64,000 bases of DNA from BOG-908 sp963795825 (GTDB taxonomy: Bacteria > Pseudomonadota > Alphaproteobacteria > Acetobacterales > Acetobacteraceae). The DNA is taken from positions 558,001 to 622,000 of the forward strand of contig CAWCIW010000001.1 in assembly GCA_963795825.1 (NCBI GenBank), in the 5' to 3' direction. Below, piece after piece: positions 54,559 through 64,000 of this stretch. Within the stretch, counting starts at the first letter, position 1. Each line of letters starts with the position of its first letter. The notes under the pieces were generated by a model, which did not search any database, was not told the DNA's origin, and saw only the letters and a list, made by a program, of their open reading frames with translations. Position numbers and translations under genes: made by a program.

Positions 54559-55416
54559 ATGCGTTACGCCGCCGTTTTCATTGCGTTTTCCGCTACATTT
54601 GCTGGTGCGTCCGGGGCGCTTGCAACGCCGGTGACTGTCCAGAACACAACTGACGTCGTTGCTTACAGCAGCGGTCCTTCGGGCGGCCCGACTGGCTGGT
54701 TCAATGGCTCGGATGTCGGTTCCTCGGCGATCGGCAACAATTTCCAGACGTCGCAGCTGTCCTACAACACGACAGTGCTCGCGAACGGCAGCTATTCGAT
54801 CGACCTGCAGTATACCACGCTGTTCAACGGCAACGAGAGCCTCAACGGGCAGACAGGGCAGACGATCTTCTATCCGGATATTTTCATCCGCACCACGGGC
54901 GTGGGCTACAGCAACGCGCCGTTCAACTATGCCATCGCGCTCGGCGACGAGACGGCGAATGGCGGCCTGAGCGCCGGGTTCTACTCCGTCTCGAACTACC
55001 TGACGTCGCAGAACATCTGGTCCAGCCGTTCGGGCAATGTCTATGGCGGCCAGTACACCAACACCACGGCGTATCAGCCGGGGCAGGCGGGCTATGCGGG
55101 CTATGATGCGCCCGTGGTCCTCACCGCCGGCACCCGGCTCGGCGCAGCCAACGTCTCCTTCGGGCAGTCGGGCAGTTCCTATACCATCAATACGCGGATC
55201 ACGCTGACCGCGGCGGAAGCGGCCGGCTTCGCCACAGGCGCAAGTGTGTTCTGGGGCACCGGCGACTGTGCGAACGGCGCCTTCCTGGCCGATTTCTCCC
55301 CGCTGGGCAGTGGTGGGCCGGGTGGCGCGCCGGTTCCGGAACCAGCGGCTCTGCTGCTGCTCGGCGTGGGCATCGGCTGCATCGGCCTGGTCCGCCGCAA
55401 GCAGATGGCGATCTGA
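54559..55416 (+). CDS. PEP-CTERM sorting-domain surface protein
   Basis: A 285-aa exported protein. The signal peptide is FIAFSATFAGASGALA, followed by a Ser/Thr/Asn/Gly-rich body, then the sorting tail VPEPAALLLLGVGIGCIGLV and RRK. Such proteins are processed by an exosortase (not in this window) and attached to or secreted with extracellular polysaccharide. ATG 54559 follows GGAGAAGG. The low-complexity body is typical and gives no further function. Confidence 0.88.
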   Translation: MRYAAVFIAFSATFAGASGALATPVTVQNTTDVVAYSSGPSGGPTGWFNGSDVGSSAIGNNFQTSQLSYNTTVLANGSYSIDLQYTTLFNGNESLNGQTGQTIFYPDIFIRTTGVGYSNAPFNYAIALGDETANGGLSAGFYSVSNYLTSQNIWSSRSGNVYGGQYTNTTAYQPGQAGYAGYDAPVVLTAGTRLGAANVSFGQSGSSYTINTRITLTAAEAAGFATGASVFWGTGDCANGAFLADFSPLGSGGPGGAPVPEPAALLLLGVGIGCIGLVRRKQMAI

Positions 55417-55422
55417 TACCGT

Positions 55423-55454
55423 TGGCGTCGCGGGCAGATCTGCCCGCGACGCCA
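55423..55454. terminator. 32-bp perfect palindrome after the PEP-CTERM gene
   Basis: TGGCGTCGCGGGCAGA followed at once by its exact complement, 6 bases after the stop codon. A very stable hairpin, probably a terminator or mRNA stabiliser, though no T-run follows. Confidence 0.6.
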
Positions 55455-55598
55455 GGCTTAGTCGGCCGGTTAGCGCAGGCGTTCGAAGCGTCTGCGCCCC
55501 TGCCGGGTCGCGCAATTGAGGCGGGTGGCCTCCGCGCCGTCTACCCCGTAGGCAGACGCACCACCTCAGTGCGCGATGTGATCCCGCAGTCTTATGTC

Positions 55599-55628
55599 TT
55601 GACGGCGTCCTGCCGTTGAGAACAAAAT
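55599..55628 (+). promoter_or_regulatory. Predicted imuA promoter (possibly leaderless)
   Basis: TTGACG (55599-55604), 18-base spacer, CAAAAT (55623-55628). The start point would fall at or next to the ATG at 55635, and there is no ribosome site, so the mRNA may be leaderless. Confidence 0.4.
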
Positions 55629-55634
55629 GCGAAC
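55620..55634 (+). promoter_or_regulatory. LexA box of imuA
   Basis: GAAC-AAAATGC-GAAC, an exact alphaproteobacterial GAAC-N7-GAAC SOS box. It overlaps the predicted -10 and touches the imuA start codon. Confidence 0.85.
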
Positions 55635-56399
55635 ATGTCAGCCACCCCCCAAGTCACCGACCTGGATAGCCTGCGCCGGCGCATCCGCCTGCTGGAGCGC
55701 CCGGCCGCGCGGCAAACCCGGGTGATCGGCTTCGGCGTGGCCGAAATCGACGGCCATCTGCCAGAATCCGGCCTGGCCTGCGGCGCGCTCCACGAGGTGG
55801 AAGGCGGCGGTGCGGACGCGATCCCCGGCGCCTGCGCGGCCCTGTTCACCGCCGGCATTCTCGCGCGCATGGACCGCTCCATCCTGTGGTGCAGCGCCAC
55901 CAACGACCTGTTCGCCCCGGGCCTGGCCGGCGCCGGCCTGCACCCGGACCGGGTGATACATGCCCGCGCGGCCGACGATCCCGGCGTGCTGCTGGTGATG
56001 GAGGAGGCGCTGCGCCATCCGGGCCTTGCCGGCGTGGTGGGTGAGCTGTGGCGGCTGCCGATGACCGCCTCCCGCCGCCTGGTTCTGGCCGCGGAAAAAT
56101 CCGGCGTGATGGCGATCGCCCTGCGCCGGCGCCGCGAGGGCCGCCAGGAGGAGACCGGGCTGACCGCTGCGGCCACGCGATGGCGGGTGGCGCCGCTGCC
56201 CTCCACGCCGCTGCCTCTAACAAGATCGGGGCCGGTGGCCGGGCTTGGGCGGGCGCGCTGGCAGGTGGAGCTTACGCGGTGCCGGGGTGCTGCGGCGCAT
56301 AACTGGATCATGGAGGCGTGTGATGCGCAGGGTCGTCTCTCTCTACCTGCCGAGCTGGCCCACCGACCGGCTGCACAAGCAGGATACCGCGCCGCCTGA
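55635..56399 (+). CDS. imuA: ImuA, RecA-like partner of SOS mutagenesis
   Basis: A 254-aa RecA/SulA-like protein that works with ImuB and DnaE2 in damage-induced mutagenesis. Visible family parts are RVIGFGVAEIDGHLPESGLA, GALHEVEG and RRLVLAAEKSGVMAIALRRR; a full Walker A is absent, as usual. The LexA box lies directly upstream. It overlaps imuB by 77 bases. Confidence 0.85.
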   Translation: MSATPQVTDLDSLRRRIRLLERPAARQTRVIGFGVAEIDGHLPESGLACGALHEVEGGGADAIPGACAALFTAGILARMDRSILWCSATNDLFAPGLAGAGLHPDRVIHARAADDPGVLLVMEEALRHPGLAGVVGELWRLPMTASRRLVLAAEKSGVMAIALRRRREGRQEETGLTAAATRWRVAPLPSTPLPLTRSGPVAGLGRARWQVELTRCRGAAAHNWIMEACDAQGRLSLPAELAHRPAAQAGYRAA

Positions 56400-57927
56400 C
56401 CGGAGGTCGCCTTCAGGATCACCTGACCGGAGGTCTGCTTCGGCGTTGCCTGACCGCAGTCCGGCTGCAATGCCATCCGACACGCGGCCGTTGCTGACGG
56501 CCACGCGGGAGCGCGGCCGTCGCGTGGTGATGGCGGTGGACGGGCGCGCGGCGGCGGTGGGCCTGCGCGCCGGCATGGCGGTGGCGCATGCCCAGGCGAT
56601 GGTACCCGATCTGCGCATCGAGGAGGCCGCGCCGGCCGAGGACCGCGCGGCACTCGGCCGGCTGGCCGCCTGGTGCCTGCGCCAGTTCAGCCCGCTCTCC
56701 GCCGTGTGCCCGCCGGATGGCGTGTGGCTGGACGTGACCGGCTGCACCCATCTCTGGGCCGGCGACGAGCGCGGCCTGCTGGAAGCGCTCGTGGGCCGGC
56801 TGGCGGAGGCCGGCGTGGCCGCGCGCGCGGCGTTGGCCGATACGCCGGGTGCGGCCCACGCGCTGGCGCATTATGGGCGCGACCCGTTGATGCTGGTTCC
56901 GCCCGGCGGCCTGCGCGCCGCTCTGGCCGGGCTGCCGGTTGCGGCGTTGCGGCTGGAGAGCGAGACCGTGCAGGCGCTGCGCACGCTGGGGTTCGACACG
57001 ATCGGCCAGTTGCTGGCGGCCCCGCGCGCGCCTCTGGCCAAGCGCTTCGGCGCCGCGGTGCTGAAGCGGCTGGACCAGGCGATGGGCGCCGTGCCGGAGC
57101 CGATAGAGCCCGCGCCCGATCCCGGCCTGCCGCGCACCCGCCAGGGTTTTCCCGAACCGATCGCCACGCCGGACGACCTGGCGCGCGCCACCGTGCTGCT
57201 GGCCGAAAGCCTGTGCGAGAAACTGGCAAAACGCGGCCTTGGCGCCTCCCGGCTGGACCTGGTGTTCCAGCGTGTGGACGGCGCCGCGCAGGCGATACGC
57301 ATCGGCACCGCTGCCGCCACGCGCGACGCCGCACATCTCGTGCGCCTGCTGCAGCCGCGGCTGGAGACGATCGACCCCGGTTTCGGCATAGACGCGATGA
57401 TGCTGACCGCGTCGCTGACCGCGCGGCTGGATGCGCGCCAGACGCTGAGCGAGTTGTGCGCCGAGGCCAGCGGGCCGGATCTGTCGGGCCTGGTGGACGC
57501 GCTGCTGAACCGGCTTGGCGAGACCGCGGTGTTTCGCGCGGCCCCTGTGGAGAGCGACGTGCCGGAGCGCAGCGTGCGTGCGGTGGCGCCGCTGGCGCGC
57601 GCGGAGGGCGCCGACTGGCCGGACCGGCTGCCCAGGCCGCCGCGGTTGTTCTCCCCGCCGCGCCGGATCGAGGCGATGGCGCTGCTGCCGGATCATGCGC
57701 CGGCGATGTTCACCTGGCGCAAGCGGTCGCACCGGGTGCGTCGGGCGGACGGGCCGGAGCGCATTTTCGGCGAGTGGTGGCGCGATGCGGCGGAGACGTG
57801 GTCCGTGCGGGATTATTTCGCGGTGGAGGACGAGGCGGGCCAGCGATTCTGGTTGTTCCGGCGCGGGGATGGGGAGGCGGCGGAGACGGGGGATTTGAGC
57901 TGGTTTTTGCATGGGATGTTCGGGTGA
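56323..57927 (+). CDS. imuB: ImuB, non-catalytic Y-family polymerase homologue
   Basis: A 534-aa Y-family-like protein that bridges the beta clamp and DnaE2; it lacks the catalytic acidic triad. N-terminus MRRVVSLYLPSWPTDRL, then palm-like GVWLDVTGCTHLWAGDE and a C-terminal WRDAAETWSVRDYFAVED. ATG 56323 has GGAGG upstream. Residues ~25-50 carry an extra proline/arginine-rich stretch built from a 27-base tandem repeat. Confidence 0.9.
   Translation: MRRVVSLYLPSWPTDRLHKQDTAPPDRRSPSGSPDRRSASALPDRSPAAMPSDTRPLLTATRERGRRVVMAVDGRAAAVGLRAGMAVAHAQAMVPDLRIEEAAPAEDRAALGRLAAWCLRQFSPLSAVCPPDGVWLDVTGCTHLWAGDERGLLEALVGRLAEAGVAARAALADTPGAAHALAHYGRDPLMLVPPGGLRAALAGLPVAALRLESETVQALRTLGFDTIGQLLAAPRAPLAKRFGAAVLKRLDQAMGAVPEPIEPAPDPGLPRTRQGFPEPIATPDDLARATVLLAESLCEKLAKRGLGASRLDLVFQRVDGAAQAIRIGTAAATRDAAHLVRLLQPRLETIDPGFGIDAMMLTASLTARLDARQTLSELCAEASGPDLSGLVDALLNRLGETAVFRAAPVESDVPERSVRAVAPLARAEGADWPDRLPRPPRLFSPPRRIEAMALLPDHAPAMFTWRKRSHRVRRADGPERIFGEWWRDAAETWSVRDYFAVEDEAGQRFWLFRRGDGEAAETGDLSWFLHGMFG
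56395..56472. repeat. 27-bp tandem repeat within imuB
   Basis: Units begin CCTGACCG at 56395, 56422 and 56449 (the last partial). They encode PDRRSPSGS, PDRRSASAL and PDRSPAAM. The first unit also supplies the imuA stop codon (56397-56399). Confidence 0.8.
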
Positions 57928-57932
57928 AAGGC

Positions 57933-58070
57933 GTGTCTGTTCGAAAGTCGTTCTGGCGGCCATCTGGCGGCGATTTGCGCTCCGGTGCTCATGGCCACGA
58001 GAGGCCACTCCGCTCCGGTGCTCGCAAATCACCACCAGCTGACTCACCGTAACGACTTTAGAACAGACAC
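57933..58070. repeat. 138-bp inverted-repeat element carrying a LexA box
   Basis: Ends GTGTCTGTTCGAAAGTCGTT (57933-57952) and its complement with one mismatch (58051-58070). Inside is a nested GATTTGCG/CGCAAATC pair and two direct copies of CGCTCCGGTGCTC. It lies between imuB and dnaE2. Confidence 0.8.
57939..57953 (+). promoter_or_regulatory. LexA box upstream of dnaE2
   Basis: GTTC-GAAAGTC-GTTC, an exact GTTC-N7-GTTC SOS box in the left arm of the inverted repeat. The right arm has a degraded copy (TAAC-GACTTTA-GAAC, 58050-58064). dnaE2 starts 254 bases downstream, beyond a palindromic element. Confidence 0.75.
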
Positions 58071-58205
58071 TGAAGACTTTGCGCCCCGCCTGCACAGATT
58101 TCGCAATCGCATGCCGCTGCAGGATGTGCGCGCGCGCTGATGCAGGCGTCGGGACAAAAGTCTTTTGCTTCTTTTCTTCAGAAAAGAAGGCCTTGCTTGC
58201 TTGCC
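58071..58205. repeat. Palindromic element, copy 16 (left arm lost)
   Basis: GAAGACTTTGC remnant, core CCGCCTGCACA...TGCAGGCGTCGG and full right arm (AAAAGTCTTTTGCTTC, hairpin, GAAGGCCTTGC). It abuts the LexA-bearing inverted repeat. Confidence 0.85.
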
Positions 58206-58206
58206 C

Positions 58207-61370
<3,164 letters not shown>

Positions 61371-61501
61371 GTAAGCAGTTCTTTTTCGAGAAAAAGAACC
61401 AAAAAGCTTTTGCTCCCTGTCGGCGGCTGCTGAAAATATCTCGACAGGGGCAAGAAGTCTTTTGTTTCTATTCTTCAGAAAAGAAAGCCCTGCTTTCTCC
61501 T
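61371..61501. repeat. Palindromic intergenic element, copy 17 (CCCTGTCGG core)
   Basis: TAAGCAGTTC arm with CTTTTTCGAGAAAAAG, CCCTGTCGG...TCGACAGGGG core, and right arm with AAGTCTTTTGTTTC and TTCTTCAGAAAAGAA. It lies between convergent dnaE2 and sufA. Confidence 0.9.
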
Positions 61502-61871
61502 AAACGTGAAAGCTCTCGCCACAACCGCAGCGCCCTTTTTCGTTCGGATTGGTGAATGTAAATCCCGCGCTCAAGGCTTTCTCTTCGTAATTCATGGTCG
61601 TTCCTATCAGGAACAGACTAGCCTTGCGATCCACCAGGAGCGTCAGTTCGTGATCGCGCACGATCTCGTCCCCCGGCCCGGGCTCGGCGACCCAGCTCAT
61701 GTCATATGCCAGGCCGGAACAGCCCTTGGTGTTCACGCTAATGCGCAGCAGCCGCCCGTCACCCTGCGCATACAAGGCCCGCAACCGCGCAGCCGCATCG
61801 TCCGACATGGTGAGAAGCGGCGGCAACGCGCGACGTGTGCGCGGCGCCGGTGTGGAAATATCCTGTTCCAT
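61500..61871 (-). CDS. sufA: Iron-sulfur cluster carrier, HesB/IscA/SufA family
   Basis: A 123-aa A-type carrier. The three cluster cysteines are visible in NTKGCSGLAYDM and GRCGCGESF at the C-terminus. An N-terminal extension of about 20 residues precedes the family core. Last gene of the SUF operon in this window, 15 bases after sufT. Confidence 0.92.
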   Translation of the reverse strand: MEQDISTPAPRTRRALPPLLTMSDDAAARLRALYAQGDGRLLRISVNTKGCSGLAYDMSWVAEPGPGDEIVRDHELTLLVDRKASLFLIGTTMNYEEKALSAGFTFTNPNEKGRCGCGESFHV

Positions 61872-61886
61872 GCTGGCCTCTTCCGT

Positions 61887-62255
61887 TCAGAACATGTTGA
61901 GCGCGAGGCGCGCTTCGTCGGACATGCGGCTCGGATCCCACGGCGGATCCCATACGGTCTCCACTTCTGCGGACGTGACGCCCGGCACGCCGAGCACCGC
62001 CTCGCGCACCTGCACGGGCAGTTCCTGCGCGCTCGGGCAGCCGGGCGCGGTCAGCGTCATCTCCACCTTCACGGCGCCGGCGTCGCTGATCTCCACGGCA
62101 TAGATCAGCCCGAGCTCATAGATGTTCACCGGGATTTCCGGATCGTAGATCGTGGCGATTGCATCCAGCAGCGCGGTCTCGCCTGGCAGCGCGATTGCCT
62201 CGCCCTCCGGAGTCCATGTGCCGATCACGGCGGCGGTGTGCTCTGGGTCAGTCAC
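61887..62255 (-). CDS. sufT: SUF system protein SufT (DUF59/MIP18)
   Basis: A 122-aa DUF59 protein that helps Fe-S cluster maturation. Signatures are IYDPEIPVNIYELGLIYAV, TLTAPGCPSA (the conserved Cys) and VWDPPWDPSRMSDEAR. The GTG at 62255 overlaps the sufU stop (GTGA). Confidence 0.9.
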   Translation of the reverse strand: MTDPEHTAAVIGTWTPEGEAIALPGETALLDAIATIYDPEIPVNIYELGLIYAVEISDAGAVKVEMTLTAPGCPSAQELPVQVREAVLGVPGVTSAEVETVWDPPWDPSRMSDEARLALNMF

Positions 62256-62706
62256 GCGGCAACCTCCTTGGCGCTGTCGAGCGCCGCGATCAACGCGGAC
62301 CACGGCAATGTCGCACATTTCACGCGGCTGCGATATTCGGACACGCCCGATAGCGGCTGCAACATCGCCATTGCGGTATCCGCCGATGTGGTGCTGCCGG
62401 TGCGCGCAAGCTCGCCGAACTCGGCGGCGAGTGCGCGTATGCCGGCGTCGTCGCGCCCGCGCACCACTTCGGCCATCAAATCCGCCGACGCCAGCGAAAT
62501 GGCGCAGCCGCGCGCCTCGAAAGCCGCCTGTTGCACCGTGGCATCGGGTGCGAAACGCACGCGCACTTCCACCTGGTCGCCGCAGAGCGGGTTCTCGCCG
62601 GCCGCGCAGGCGTCGAACGGTTCCATGCGATGCATGTGGTGCGGATTGCGACCGCGATCCAGGATGATGTTCTGGTAGAGGTCGCGCACATCTTCGAACG
62701 GCGCGC

Positions 62707-62710
<4 letters not shown>
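62252..62710 (-). CDS. sufU: Fe-S assembly sulfur-transfer protein SufU (IscU-like)
   Basis: A 152-aa IscU/SufU-type protein with ligands in GENPLCGDQVEV, EARGCAISLASADLM and RVKCATLPW. The insertion between the second and third cysteines fits SufU rather than IscU. Coupled to sufS (ATGA) and sufT (GTGA). Confidence 0.9.
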
Positions 62711-63959
<1,249 letters not shown>

Positions 63960-63963
<4 letters not shown>

Positions 63964-64000
63964 CCTTCGTGTCTCCACCAGGCGGCGATCACATCGTCCA
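63960..64000 (-). CDS. sufD: 3' end of the gene before sufS, probably sufD (partial)
   Basis: Only the last codons are inside the window: DDVIAAWWRHEG then TGA at 63962-63960, overlapping the sufS start as ATGA. SUF operons run sufB-sufC-sufD-sufS, so sufD is the likely identity; the sequence alone is too short to prove it. Confidence 0.5.

Overview
The window is high-GC DNA from an alphaproteobacterial anoxygenic phototroph. The gene order bchF-bchN-bchB-bchH facing ppaA-ppsR-bchG-(PucC-like)-bchP, followed by bchI-bchD-bchO and crtI-crtB, is a purple-bacterial photosynthesis gene cluster. The GTTC/GAAC-N7 LexA boxes and the imuA-imuB-dnaE2 cassette are alphaproteobacterial traits. The triheme dehydrogenase cytochrome, DUF1491, GSCFA and PEP-CTERM genes fit the Acetobacteraceae, but that placement is my inference.

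Layout. (1) 1-6340, minus strand: a tightly packed Mg-chelatase/DPOR/hydratase operon; bchH runs off the left edge. (2) 6436-6518: overlapping divergent promoters with a symmetric operator. (3) 6538-12447, plus strand: the B12-dependent antirepressor, the PpsR repressor (frameshifted in this sequence), Bchl synthase, a PucC-type transporter and geranylgeranyl reductase. (4) 12585-16581: hemC, tspO, a PsiE-like gene and a triheme cytochrome c. (5) 16761-23353: bchIDO, a small membrane protein, and crtI-crtB behind a textbook PpsR/CrtJ operator. (6) 23500-30900: housekeeping and signalling genes (DEAD-box helicase, DUF2721, DUF4112, a large propeller-type diguanylate cyclase) and a small exported protein with an octapeptide repeat. 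(7) 31700-41800: a cell-surface glycan island with a two-module glycosyltransferase, a methyltransferase, broken sulfotransferase-like and SGNH genes, two GSCFA proteins and a WcbI protein. (8) 42000-47700: a VOC protein, a Tricorn-type protease with several frame breaks, tRNA-Pro(CGG), a very short transcription unit with an extreme Shine-Dalgarno sequence, a LOG protein and DUF1491. (9) 47800-55450: an NMT1-type ABC importer, LysR plus YeiH exporter, a DUF429 protein and a PEP-CTERM protein. (10) 55600-61370: SOS mutagenesis genes imuA, imuB and dnaE2. (11) 61500-64000, minus strand: the SUF Fe-S assembly operon.

Two features cut across the window. First, one family of large palindromic intergenic elements (hairpin arms built on TCCTTTTTCGAGAAAAAGGA followed by an AAAAGCTTTTG-like stretch, in inverted orientation about a variable core) occurs at 17 loci. 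They separate nearly all transcription units, and several supply the stop codon, C-terminus or N-terminus of a neighbouring protein. No transposase is visible. Second, at least ten genes carry frame breaks whose two sides both keep good family sequence; several lie in homopolymers. Many are therefore probably sequencing errors, although real loss is possible, especially at 36743-38545.

Regulation. PpsR/CrtJ-type TGT-N12-ACA sites lie at bchF/ppaA (two half-matching, overlapping) and crtI (perfect). LexA boxes lie at imuA and upstream of dnaE2.
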